Origin: Streptomyces sp. WM6386
GTDB taxonomy: Bacteria; Actinomycetota; Actinomycetes; Streptomycetales; Streptomycetaceae
Direction of reading: 5' to 3'
NCBI RefSeq assembly: GCF_000972385.1
Contig: NZ_JXTE01000034.1
Coordinates: 22,268-86,267, forward strand
Length of the DNA: 64,000 nucleotides
The notes under the pieces are model-generated. The model was not told where the DNA came from. It was given only the letters and a program-made list of their open reading frames with translations, and ran no database searches. Every line of letters begins with the position of its first letter. The first letter of the stretch is position 1. The position numbers were made by a program, and so were the translations under genes. This document shows positions 8,033 to 15,885 of this stretch, piece by piece.

Positions 8033-8485
8033 ATGAGCACTCCCCCCACGATCGGCAAGTGGCTGAGCTTCAGCCTGAACACCAAGCCCGCCGACGGCTT
8101 CGCCGCTCCTGTGGGCTTCACCGATCTCACTCCGCGGCTCAGGGACGCCGTCCCGCCGCAGCTGGGCGACGGAACGCTCACGGTCTACATCCCGCACACC
8201 ACGTGCACGCTGATCCTGAACTCGGGCGTCGACGGCACCACGCTGCACGACATCCGGCTGTTCATCGAGGGGCAGATACCCGTGAACCGCCCCTTCGTCC
8301 ATCTCCACGACGGGCCGCAGGACGCGGCCGCGCACGTCCGGTGCGTGTTCGGTGCCCAGTCGCTGACCCTGCCGGTCATCGACGGGGAACTGGGGATCGG
8401 CCACAGCCAGGGCGTCTACCTCCTGGAGCTGGACGGGCCGCGCGACCGCACCGTCCAGTACGCCTTCTCCCGGTTCTCTCAGTGA
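8033..8485 (+). CDS. yjbQ: YjbQ / UPF0047 family protein
   Basis: A 150-residue protein of the YjbQ family. Conserved blocks are present: YIPHTTCTLILNSGVD near residue 50, HLHDGPQDAAAH near 82, and a C-terminal GVYLLELDGPRDR. Characterised members have been linked to thiamine-phosphate-synthase-like activity, but the physiological role is open. The family is often found in sugar-catabolic operons. GAAAGG sits upstream of the ATG, and the stop overlaps the next gene's GTG start (GTGA), so the two are coupled. Confidence 0.88.
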   Translation: MSTPPTIGKWLSFSLNTKPADGFAAPVGFTDLTPRLRDAVPPQLGDGTLTVYIPHTTCTLILNSGVDGTTLHDIRLFIEGQIPVNRPFVHLHDGPQDAAAHVRCVFGAQSLTLPVIDGELGIGHSQGVYLLELDGPRDRTVQYAFSRFSQ

Positions 8486-9375
8486 CGCTGGTCGGCATCC
8501 ACGCGGGCCTGTCGGTCGACCATCTGGTCACCGAACCCGCCGGGGCACGCTTCTCGTGCCCCGGCGGGCCGGCGCTGTTCGCCGCACTCGGCGCACGGCT
8601 CGTCGCCGGCACGCACGTCCGCGTGAGCTGCCCGCTGCCTGAGGACGATCCGGGTTTCGCGCGGATCTTCGACGACTTCGGCGTCGACCGGCGGCACTGC
8701 CGCCAGGTGCCCACCGTGCCGAGGTTGTGGATCCTGAACTCCGCCCGCGGACGGCGCATCGTCACGCAGGACACGGCAGCGGGTACCGAACTCGAAACCC
8801 CAGGGCACCGGCCCGGGTCGGAGGACCCGCTTCCCGCGCCGACGGCCGGTTTCGAGGACGGCCTCGACGGGCTGGTGGCCTCGTCCCCGGCCGAGCGGCC
8901 CGCGGCGGACCCGAACACCCTGGTCGGCCTCGACCCGCACCAACTCCTGGTCGCCGAACAGGGCCTGGCGTACCTGCGCCGGGTGGTCTCGGCAACGACC
9001 GTACTGCTGCCGAGCCGGGTCCAGCTGACCCTGCTGGACTCCGATCCGCGCCGCGCCGCCAGGTCACTGGCGGCCGGGCTGGGTCTGCCGGTGATTGCCC
9101 GCCTCGACGCCGAGGGCAGCTACGTCGTCACGGCCGACGGCCTCTGGTCCATACGCGACCGCGCGGTCACCGTCGTCGAGACCACCGGCGCCGGAGACGC
9201 CTGCGCGGCGGCTGTCGTGGCCGCCCTCGCCGCCGGCGCCGACCCGGTCGAGGCCGCCGTGTTCGGCACCAGCATCGCCCGTACCGCCCTGGCCGGCTGG
9301 GGCCACGAGGCACTCGCCGCGGCGGCCCCCATCTCGCGTCCCTTCCCAGGCATCACCACCCGCAAGGAGATCTAG
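8482..9375 (+). CDS. PfkB-family sugar kinase
   Basis: A 297-residue ribokinase-fold kinase. Unlike the kinase at 2146, it keeps the canonical active-site motif: ETTGAGDACAAAV, with catalytic Asp239. The GTG start at 8482 overlaps the yjbQ stop; the frame is open far upstream only because the broken ADP-ribosylglycohydrolase reads in the same phase. It probably phosphorylates the sugar released inside the cell, feeding the SIS protein encoded five bases downstream. Substrate unknown. Confidence 0.85.
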   Translation: MTLVGIHAGLSVDHLVTEPAGARFSCPGGPALFAALGARLVAGTHVRVSCPLPEDDPGFARIFDDFGVDRRHCRQVPTVPRLWILNSARGRRIVTQDTAAGTELETPGHRPGSEDPLPAPTAGFEDGLDGLVASSPAERPAADPNTLVGLDPHQLLVAEQGLAYLRRVVSATTVLLPSRVQLTLLDSDPRRAARSLAAGLGLPVIARLDAEGSYVVTADGLWSIRDRAVTVVETTGAGDACAAAVVAALAAGADPVEAAVFGTSIARTALAGWGHEALAAAAPISRPFPGITTRKEI

Positions 9376-9379
9376 AACC

Positions 9380-10360
9380 ATGCCCGCCGCACCCGAATCC
9401 GCTCCTGTGTCCGCCTCCGCATCGGCAAGCGCCGCGCTGCATGCCGCGCTGCTCGATGCGTCCCCGGTAGCCGTCGGCAGCGTCCCGGACCTGGGACGCG
9501 CGGTCTTCGTAGGCTCGGGGGACTCCCTGGCCTCCGGACTGATCGCCACCGGATTCGGCCACCGTGCCCTGTCCGCGGGCGATGTCACCTGGAGCGAGAC
9601 CCTGCCCGCCGCCTGCGACACCCTTGTGGGCATCTCGCACTCCGGGACCTCCGGCGCCACCGTCAGGGCCCTGCGCATGGCGCGGACCGCCGGACTGAAG
9701 ACCGTAGCCATCACCTCACAGGCGTCCTCGCCACTGGCGGACGCGGCCGACGAGGTCCAGCTGGTGCCCACGCTGCGGGTGGAGGAGGTGGTTCCCTGCG
9801 CCGGGCACGTCATGCTCGCCCAAGGGGTGGCCGCCGTGTGCGGAGTCGACACCTCACACTTCAACCGGGGCCTCGCGAAAAGCCTGGACGGCGTACGCGA
9901 GAGTGTCGACGCACAGCTGAAGGCTCTGCCCGAGTCCGCGCCGGCCGCCATCTCCGTCCTGTCTCTTCCGGAGCTGTGCAGCGGAGCCGACTTCTGGGTC
10001 CTGAAGCTGATCGAGGCCTGCGGACTGGCGGTGCGCAATGTGCCCCTGGAAGAGAGCGGGCACGTCGACTACTTCATCGGCCCCGAGGCGCACCTCACCC
10101 TCCAACTCATGGGTCCGCGCGGCCGATCGCGATTCGACCGCCTGGCCGATGCCCTGCGTACCACCGGCCAGACCGTCCGCCAGGTCGACACCCGCGATCT
10201 CACGAACCCCAGCGCACCGGACGCCGCCATCCTGCGTGACATCGCCACGGCGGTGGCAGGGGCCTGGTTCGCCCACGGTGCGGCGCTGCGGTGGGGCCGT
10301 CCGCCCTTCCGCGGTGGAGCGGTGAACATGGACGCGCGGCACATCAAACTCGATTCCTGA
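9380..10360 (+). CDS. SIS-domain phosphosugar isomerase/deaminase-like protein
   Basis: A 326-residue protein with two tandem SIS-like halves, similar to the isomerase half of glucosamine-6-phosphate synthase-type proteins. The first half has VFVGSGDSLASG and the phosphosugar-binding ISHSGTSGATVRAL (SHSG-T) near residue 75-95. The ATG at 9380 follows AAGGAGA. The role is likely isomerisation or deamination of a phosphorylated sugar made by the preceding kinase. Cytoplasmic. The N-terminal Ala/Ser-rich 20 residues look dispensable. Confidence 0.82.
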   Translation: MPAAPESAPVSASASASAALHAALLDASPVAVGSVPDLGRAVFVGSGDSLASGLIATGFGHRALSAGDVTWSETLPAACDTLVGISHSGTSGATVRALRMARTAGLKTVAITSQASSPLADAADEVQLVPTLRVEEVVPCAGHVMLAQGVAAVCGVDTSHFNRGLAKSLDGVRESVDAQLKALPESAPAAISVLSLPELCSGADFWVLKLIEACGLAVRNVPLEESGHVDYFIGPEAHLTLQLMGPRGRSRFDRLADALRTTGQTVRQVDTRDLTNPSAPDAAILRDIATAVAGAWFAHGAALRWGRPPFRGGAVNMDARHIKLDS

Positions 10361-10412
10361 CGCGAGCGACGCTCCCTTCGCGCGACCTGCCGTTGCCGCG
10401 AGTCCAGCGATA

Positions 10413-10430
10413 GGTGATAACTTCGAGACC
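10413..10430 (+). promoter_or_regulatory. Candidate GntR autoregulatory operator
   Basis: GGTGATAACTTCGAGACC matches the operator core at 3815-3832 (read on the opposite strand, GGTACTGACTTCAGTACC) at 12 of 18 positions, with the same GGT-N12-ACC frame and the same central ACTTC. It lies 55 bases before the GntR start, in a locally AT-richer promoter region. This supports shared control of the regulator and the importer, but binding is inferred. Confidence 0.55.
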
Positions 10431-10484
10431 AATTGTGTGGCGCGACGTGGTTGTCGGCGCGCGAAGGGTGAGGGGAGTCTGACC

Positions 10485-11279
10485 GTGTCCGTCGTCGATG
10501 GCGCGACGACCGACCGGGGTCGCATGTCCGTGCACCCGGTGGATCGAAAGTCGCCCATGCCAGCCTGGGCCCAGGTACAGCGCGATCTGCGTCGGCAGAT
10601 CGACCAGGAACTCCAGACGGGCTACCGGCTGCCGACCGAGCGTGAGCTCTCCGAGCTTTACGGCGTCAGCCGCATCACCATCCGCCAGGCGCTCAGTGCC
10701 CTGGCCGCGGATGGCTACGTGGAGCGCCGGCAGGGCGCCGGCACCTTCGTCGCCGACATTCCGGAACCGGTCCAGCACGACTTCGCGCTCACCACGCCAT
10801 GGCGGGACCGCTTTCACGCCGCGGGCCAGACCGCGAAGTCCATCCACCTGCACGACGCCCCCACCGAGCCCGAGCCCCATGAGCTGACCAGGCTCATCAC
10901 ACCGGAGGAAGCCTCCGCCAAGCGGTTCCACCTCAAGCGGCTCCACGTGGTCAACGACCGCGCCATCGGGCTCACGGACTCCTGGGTCCCCGAGCCCATG
11001 GCGCCCGGGTTGCCCGATCAACTCCTCGTCGACGGCTCCCTCTCCAGGACCCTTCGGGAGACCTTCGAGCGCGTCCCCTCCGACACCAACCACTACCTCG
11101 AAGTCGGCGCGGCCAACTCCCAGGAGGCCCGCCTGCTCCACACGACCCTCGACGCGCCGCTGTTCGTGGTGTGGTCGGTGGCCCGCCTGGAGGACGGCCG
11201 CCTGCTGGAGACGACACGGACCGTGTGGCTCGGCAGCAGGGTGCGCTTCCACTACACGTCGGCTTTTCCCGGCTCGTGA
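10485..11279 (+). CDS. GntR-family transcriptional regulator, HutC subfamily
   Basis: A 264-residue regulator. The N-terminal winged helix (about residues 27-90) has the GntR signature: RQIDQELQTGYRLPTERELS, YGVSRITIRQALSALAADGY, then RRQGAGTFVA. The C-terminal ~150 residues fit a UTRA effector-binding domain, which usually senses a (phospho)sugar or related small molecule. The GTG at 10485 is preceded by GAGGGGAG. It is the only regulator in the sugar block and probably represses the 3,9-10.4 kb operon through the palindrome at 3814-3833. Confidence 0.87.
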   Translation: MSVVDGATTDRGRMSVHPVDRKSPMPAWAQVQRDLRRQIDQELQTGYRLPTERELSELYGVSRITIRQALSALAADGYVERRQGAGTFVADIPEPVQHDFALTTPWRDRFHAAGQTAKSIHLHDAPTEPEPHELTRLITPEEASAKRFHLKRLHVVNDRAIGLTDSWVPEPMAPGLPDQLLVDGSLSRTLRETFERVPSDTNHYLEVGAANSQEARLLHTTLDAPLFVVWSVARLEDGRLLETTRTVWLGSRVRFHYTSAFPGS

Positions 11280-11548
11280 CCTTGGTGATGTCGATCGACC
11301 CGGCGGTCACAGTGACCGGGTGCGCCGCCGGCAGCGTGGCGGCGGCGCCGCGCACCGGGAAGGTGGTCTCCCCGCACGTCATGACGTCCCTCCGGCCGAA
11401 ACAGTGGGGGTGCCGGTGCCGGGCCCGCACGACGTCGAGGTCGTGCGGACCGCCCCGCACCGGAGTTTCTGCTGCCCCTCGTCATCGGCGGGTTCACCAC
11501 GCGTGCCCTGCTCGATGACGAACCGCCGACGCAGGCTTACCTCCTTTC
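11280..11548. other. Junk-like junction segment after gntR
   Basis: No gene can be supported. On the minus strand a perfect Shine-Dalgarno AAAGGAGGT (11547-11539) follows directly after the short-chain dehydrogenase fragment, but the codon at the right spacing is CTG and its frame gives about 50 codons with no recognisable content. It may be the start of a lost downstream gene. Confidence 0.35.
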
Positions 11549-11770
11549 CTACAGGTCGATTCCCGGGTGGGCGGCCCGCAGTTCGTCGGCGTGGGCGCGG
11601 ACCGAGTCGAGCGAGGACAGGTCGAGCTGCTGGACCGTGATGTCCGCGCCGGGCGTGATGCCGGTGAGCCGTGCGACGGCTTCTCTGCCTTTGCCCACGT
11701 CTCGTACCGCGAGCACCACCGACGCGCCACGGGCCGCGAGCGCGTTCGCGATGCAGCCGGTCGAAGGCAC
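11549..11770 (-). pseudogene. Short-chain dehydrogenase fragment
   Basis: About 70 residues match the region after the glycine motif of SDR proteins of the retinol-dehydrogenase type: LAARGASVVLAVRDVGKGRE, then DLSSLDSVRAHADELRAAHP, ending GIDL just before the expected NNAG motif. Both the TGxxxGIG N-terminus and the catalytic Tyr-Lys part are missing. It abuts the transposase remnant. An intact relative is at 50916-51845. Non-functional. Confidence 0.8.
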
Positions 11771-12095
11771 TGGTGATCACGCCGGTCCAGGGCCAGTGAG
11801 GGCCCAGGCGGAGGTAGCGGCGGCGGCCGGTGGTGACCCGTTGCGCGGCGGCGGAGAACAACCCACCGCAGGCACTTGGGTTCCCGGCGGCGGGCGTCGC
11901 CGGTCAGCGCGAGCATCGGCATCCAGGCCAGCAATTCGAGCGCGGGCTGGACGTTCTCCAGCCAGATCCGGTTCTGCGTCATCTCGTGCAGCGGGAGGTT
12001 GCGCAGGCCGGTGTCCCGAGCGGCGCGGACGCGGTCCTCGGCGCGGGCGCGCTGGCGGTGCCGCAGTTCCTGGGCGGCGATCGGGAGGGCGGTGT
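11755..12095 (-). mobile_element. IS1380-like transposase C-terminal remnant
   Basis: Read on the minus strand from 12095, one frame gives QELRHRQRARAEDRVRAARD, GLRNLPLHEMTQNRIW and LELLAWMPMLALTGDARR, then EPKCLR. A second frame continues FSAAAQRVTTGRRRYLRL, GPHWPWTGVITSAFDRL. This is the usual C-terminal layout of IS1380-type transposases, split by a frameshift near 11862. Catalytic N-terminal parts and terminal inverted repeats are absent. It records a past insertion in or beside the short-chain dehydrogenase gene. Confidence 0.75.
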
Positions 12096-12103
12096 GGCCG
12101 CAC

Positions 12104-12784
12104 TCAGTTCCTGCTCGCGCCCACCGCGGTGGCGGACGTCCGGGTGAGGATCTCGCTCGCTTGGTCGATCACTGCCCGCGAGGCGTCGTTGAGGCAGGCG
12201 TAGCCGCCCCGTGTCTCTCCCCCGTCGTCGGCCCGCGGCCGGACGGCGACCAGTTGCCGGTTCCCTCCCGCCCGTTCGCACCAGTCGTCGACCGGATACA
12301 CCTGACGCACCGTCACGCGCGCGTCGGTGTCATCGCTCCGGACGTAGAACACCAGCACCGCGCCCGCGCTGAGAGGGGTCAACGGGGACCGGGAAACCGG
12401 ACTGAACGAAACGATGGCACGGGCCCCTGAACGGGCGCCCGCCGGCAGGGCGACCTGCCACCCCCGACTCGGCTCCCGGGACAGACCGGCCCGCGGGATG
12501 TCGGTGAACCCGGGCGGCGCCCAGGATGCCGGCGGTGCTGCCGCAGTTTGCTCCGGAGGCGGGGAGGAGGGCCAGGTCTGCACCACCACGCCGACCGCCG
12601 CAACGACGACTGCGGCGGTGGCGCCCGCCAGCCAGATACGACGACGGCGCCGGTACGCCGTCACCCGCTGCCGGATCTGCTGGACCCGCCGGGGATTCGA
12701 GCCCGCCGGAGTGGCCCGGGCCAGCATCAGACGCAGCAGTTCCTCTTCCGGCCCCTGTGCCGTCTCTTCTTCCGGACGCGTCAC
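12104..12784 (-). CDS. Single-pass membrane protein, putative partner of the ECF sigma factor
   Basis: A 226-residue protein with a cytoplasmic N-terminus of about 48 residues (acidic then very basic), one transmembrane helix (about 49-69, IWLAGATAAVVVAAVGVVVQ) and an exported C-terminal domain. It overlaps the sigma gene by four bases (ATGA). Position and topology suggest an anti-sigma or accessory role, as for SigE-family sigma factors in Streptomyces, but the zinc-binding HxxxCxxC motif of ZAS anti-sigmas is absent. Function not established. Confidence 0.72.
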   Translation of the reverse strand: MTRPEEETAQGPEEELLRLMLARATPAGSNPRRVQQIRQRVTAYRRRRRIWLAGATAAVVVAAVGVVVQTWPSSPPPEQTAAAPPASWAPPGFTDIPRAGLSREPSRGWQVALPAGARSGARAIVSFSPVSRSPLTPLSAGAVLVFYVRSDDTDARVTVRQVYPVDDWCERAGGNRQLVAVRPRADDGGETRGGYACLNDASRAVIDQASEILTRTSATAVGASRN

Positions 12785-13305
12785 GGCTGTTCACCGACTT
12801 CCAGGAGATGTGACGGCGTGAGCTGGTGGCGCAGGAGCCGAAGTGCTTTGACGGCCTGGCTCTTGACCGTACCGGGACGGCAGCCCAGCACCTGGGCGGT
12901 CTCCTCCACACTCAGGTCCTCGAAGTAGCGCAGTACCACCACCGCCCGCTGCCGTGGCGGCAGTTGACGGATCACAGAGGCCAGCGACTGCTCCAGATCG
13001 ATGTCGGCGAAGACGTCCCGGGCCGGGGAGACCTCCGGAAGGTCCCGCGTGGGTGTCTCGCCGCGCCAGCGCCGTCGCCACCAGGTCGCATAGGTGTTGA
13101 CCAGCGCCCGGCGCGTGTACGCCTCCGGGTTGTCCCCCGCAATGCGCGACCACTTGGGCCACACCCGGGCCAGAACCGTCTGCAAAAGATCCTCCGCCGC
13201 GTGCGCGTCGCCCGTCAGGAGCCATGCGGCCCGGTACAAGCGGTCCCCGCGGGTGGCGACGAAGTCCTCGAATCCCGGCTCGCCGTCCGCCGCCGATTGG
13301 TTCAC
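12781..13305 (-). CDS. ECF RNA polymerase sigma factor, SigE family
   Basis: About 174 residues with sigma region 2 (FEDFVATRGDRLYRAAWLLT, then AEDLLQTVLARVWPKW) and region 4 (LPPRQRAVVVLRYFEDLSVE, VLGCRPGTVKSQAVKALRLL). I chose the GTG at 13305, which gives the usual family length. An ATG at 13407 is also possible: it overlaps the upstream hydrolase stop (TGATG) and adds 34 low-complexity residues. It is co-transcribed with a secreted CocE-like hydrolase and a membrane protein, so it may control an envelope or extracellular function. Confidence 0.87.
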   Translation of the reverse strand: MNQSAADGEPGFEDFVATRGDRLYRAAWLLTGDAHAAEDLLQTVLARVWPKWSRIAGDNPEAYTRRALVNTYATWWRRRWRGETPTRDLPEVSPARDVFADIDLEQSLASVIRQLPPRQRAVVVLRYFEDLSVEETAQVLGCRPGTVKSQAVKALRLLRHQLTPSHLLEVGEQP

Positions 13306-13406
13306 TCCGTCGCGCCCCTGCCCTCGTCGTCCCTCCCGTACCCCGTCAACCACACGGCGTGGCCGAACGGTTGCCTGCTCGGGCGCAGTGAACTGTCCGG
13401 TCGCCA

Positions 13407-15383
13407 TCAACCTAGCGCCGCCGTGAGGGCCTTGGATCCGCCGACAGCCGCTGCCCGCAGGGAGGTGCGGGCCAGGTCGAGGGTGATCGTCGGCCGGTCG
13501 GCGGCCCGCTGGGCGAAGCCGCGGTCGGTCCCCGCGATGATCAGGGCGAGTCGGTGTCCTGCCGGGACGACGTGGTCGGTGGCCGCGAGGTCGAGAGTCA
13601 GAGTGCATGGCTTGCCGGGCGCCAGCGCCGCGACCTTGTGGGCGTCGGCACAGGTTCCCAGGGCGGCCCAGCCCCGGCTGAAGACGGTGGAGGTGACGTG
13701 CGTGGTGTCGGCCTCGGTCTGCTTGTAGCAGGCGCTGTCCGCGGTGGTGCTCGCGCCCCAGCAGGTCCGGCCGACGACCGTGGTGATGCCCAGGCCACCG
13801 GAGCCGTACTGCCGGATGGTCGCCGGTCCGATGTCGACGAGGACGGCCGACAGGCTGGCGGTGGGCGTCGTCGGGGTGGCGGTGACGGTCAGCTCGGGTG
13901 AACCCGTCAGGTGCAGGGCCTTGCCGAGCGGCTGGGTGAGGAAGCCGGCCTTGTCCGGGGTCGAGGTGGCGGCCTGCTCGGCCCAGTCGAGTTCGCTGTG
14001 GTCCTGGTCGTCGGTGAAGGTCGCGGTCGCCGTGCCGGGTGACGTGCCGAGGGTGCCCACGCCTTCTTTCGCGCCCCTGCCGGGGCTCAGCGTCACGGAC
14101 GCGGCTGCCCTGGGTGGCCAGACGGTGTCCGTGGTCCAGTGGTCGGGGGTGCGCTCCACGTCAGCCATCGGCGCGCGGTCGATTCCGTTGTCGTAGCCGA
14201 GGAGTTCGTGGTCGAACCAGCGGTGCAGCGTGTCCACCCACTGCGCGCGACGGTAGTCGAAGGGGTCGACGTGCCCGGTCTGGCTGAGCCAGATCTTCCG
14301 GTGCACCCCGGCCTTGGCGAGGGCGTCCCACCACCGGCCGAACTCCTTGGGACGAACGGCGAGGTCCTGCAGACCGTGCACGACGAAGACACTCGCCCTG
14401 ACCTTGCCCGCGGCGGCCACGTAGTCCCGTTCGCTCCAGATCGGCGACCAGTCACCGGACCGGGCCGCCTGGTCGCCCAGCGGCTTGTTCACGGCGGCGC
14501 AGCGGGCGCCTGTGGCGTCGGTCTCGACGGTGCGGATCAGCGTGCCAGGGGTCGGGGCGCTGCCGACCAGTTGGACCCCCTGGGAGAAGTAGGCGTCGTA
14601 CCAGGAGGAGATGGAGCTGATCGGGACGATCGTCTTCAGCCCGCGTACACCGGTGGCGGCGACGCCGTTGGCGACGGAGCCGTCCCAGCTCTTGCCGATC
14701 ATGCCGGTGGCGCCATTGGTCCAGGACGCGGCGGCACGCTGGGATCCGGTACGGGTGGTGTAGGCGTGGGCACGTCCGTTCAGCCAGTCGATGACGACCT
14801 TGGCGGACTGCACGTCGATACGTCCACCAGCGTCGGTACAGCCGTCGGAGCGGCCGGTGCCGGGGAGGTCGACGGCGACGAAGGCATAGCCGCGGGGCAC
14901 GAAGTAGTTGTCGTAGAACAGCGGCATCCGGATCAGACGGCCCTTGGCGTCGTACGTCTTCTTCTGGCTCTCGTTTCCGCGGCCGCAGCACGAGTAGTAG
15001 GGGCTGGCCTCCATGACGACCGGGATCTTGCGGCCCTTAGCCGCGGGTTCGCCCGGACGCACGATGTCGACGGCGACCCGGTCCTCCTTCCCGTCGCCGT
15101 CCGAGTCGAGTCCGGTGCCGACCCAGACGCTCTCCCGCACGGCCTTCTGGTACGAGTACACCGCTTTGCTCTCCCCGGACAGGCCCGGCTCGCCCGTCCC
15201 GGACCCGTCTGGCCCGCTCACCGCCGGAGAGGCCGACCCGCCCGTCTCCGCCGTCGACGGACCTCCCAGGAAATGGACGCCGGCCAGCAGCACGGCGGCC
15301 ACCGTGGCTGCGATCACCGCCACGGTCAGCGGCGCGCGCGGCCCGCGTCGGCGAGGTGACGCATCAGATCGGTGGGAACGCAT
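13407..15383 (-). CDS. Secreted CocE/Xaa-Pro dipeptidyl-peptidase-like hydrolase
   Basis: A 658-residue S15/CocE-type serine hydrolase. An N-terminal membrane or signal segment (about 18-40) follows a basic start. The alpha/beta-hydrolase triad is readable: Ser232 in GKSWDGS, Asp340 in HGLQDLAVRP and His371 in QTGHVDPF. The C-terminal third is the jelly-roll domain of the family. Such enzymes cleave X-Pro dipeptides or esters. The ATG at 15383 follows GAAGG; the longer open frame to 15602 lacks protein character. It heads a three-gene unit with the ECF sigma and membrane protein. Confidence 0.85.
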   Translation of the reverse strand: MRSHRSDASPRRRGPRAPLTVAVIAATVAAVLLAGVHFLGGPSTAETGGSASPAVSGPDGSGTGEPGLSGESKAVYSYQKAVRESVWVGTGLDSDGDGKEDRVAVDIVRPGEPAAKGRKIPVVMEASPYYSCCGRGNESQKKTYDAKGRLIRMPLFYDNYFVPRGYAFVAVDLPGTGRSDGCTDAGGRIDVQSAKVVIDWLNGRAHAYTTRTGSQRAAASWTNGATGMIGKSWDGSVANGVAATGVRGLKTIVPISSISSWYDAYFSQGVQLVGSAPTPGTLIRTVETDATGARCAAVNKPLGDQAARSGDWSPIWSERDYVAAAGKVRASVFVVHGLQDLAVRPKEFGRWWDALAKAGVHRKIWLSQTGHVDPFDYRRAQWVDTLHRWFDHELLGYDNGIDRAPMADVERTPDHWTTDTVWPPRAAASVTLSPGRGAKEGVGTLGTSPGTATATFTDDQDHSELDWAEQAATSTPDKAGFLTQPLGKALHLTGSPELTVTATPTTPTASLSAVLVDIGPATIRQYGSGGLGITTVVGRTCWGASTTADSACYKQTEADTTHVTSTVFSRGWAALGTCADAHKVAALAPGKPCTLTLDLAATDHVVPAGHRLALIIAGTDRGFAQRAADRPTITLDLARTSLRAAAVGGSKALTAALG

Positions 15384-15810
15384 GGACGCAGCCTTCGGTC
15401 GCTCGGCATTCGGACACAGGGCAGACGACTCCGCACGATCGCGGGGCCACCGCCTCCATGCCGTCAACAACCTGGGTACCGTTGGAGGTTGCCCTGTTCC
15501 GGAAACGTCTGCCGGCCACCCCTGCTCCAGCCGCGTGCGGTACGGCCGGCCTCGGTCCCGTCTCCCGCGCGACCGTGCGCGGCAGCGGGTGGTTCGCCGC
15601 ACTCGCCGCTGTCAGGCCCGCGAAGCCGAACGCCGGGCAGGCGGCGAGGAGCGTGGCGTTCGTGCCGTCGAAGTGCAGGGTGCCGGCGAGGTGGAGCAGG
15701 CCATGGGTGCGGCGGCGGTCAGGGACGGACGAAGCGGTCGCGATACCCGTGACGACGACGGCGAAGCTCGCGCCGGGCACGGCGAGCGTCACGAGAAACA
15801 GGAACCTCAT
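15364..15810 (-). CDS. Short hydrophobic ORF, possible gene remnant
   Basis: About 148 codons. Only the first ~90 codons show coding-like GC-rich third positions, with a hydrophobic N-terminus (MRFLFLVTLAVPGASFAVVV) and a second hydrophobic stretch near residue 55-75. The rest looks like non-coding sequence and runs 20 bases into the hydrolase gene. I do not recognise it. It may be a truncated membrane-protein gene next to the right end of the island. Confidence 0.25.
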   Translation of the reverse strand: MRFLFLVTLAVPGASFAVVVTGIATASSVPDRRRTHGLLHLAGTLHFDGTNATLLAACPAFGFAGLTAASAANHPLPRTVARETGPRPAVPHAAGAGVAGRRFRNRATSNGTQVVDGMEAVAPRSCGVVCPVSECRATEGCVHAFPPI

Positions 15811-15885
15811 GAGTCATCCAACCCGGTGTTCCGCGAAACGCTACGAGCGGCCAATTCGACCGGGCCGACGTCGTCCTGCCCGCGC

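Noticed and set aside
11280..11540. Small gene on the minus strand behind a perfect Shine-Dalgarno
   Set aside because: The spaced codon is CTG and none of the three frames has recognisable or well-biased coding content.
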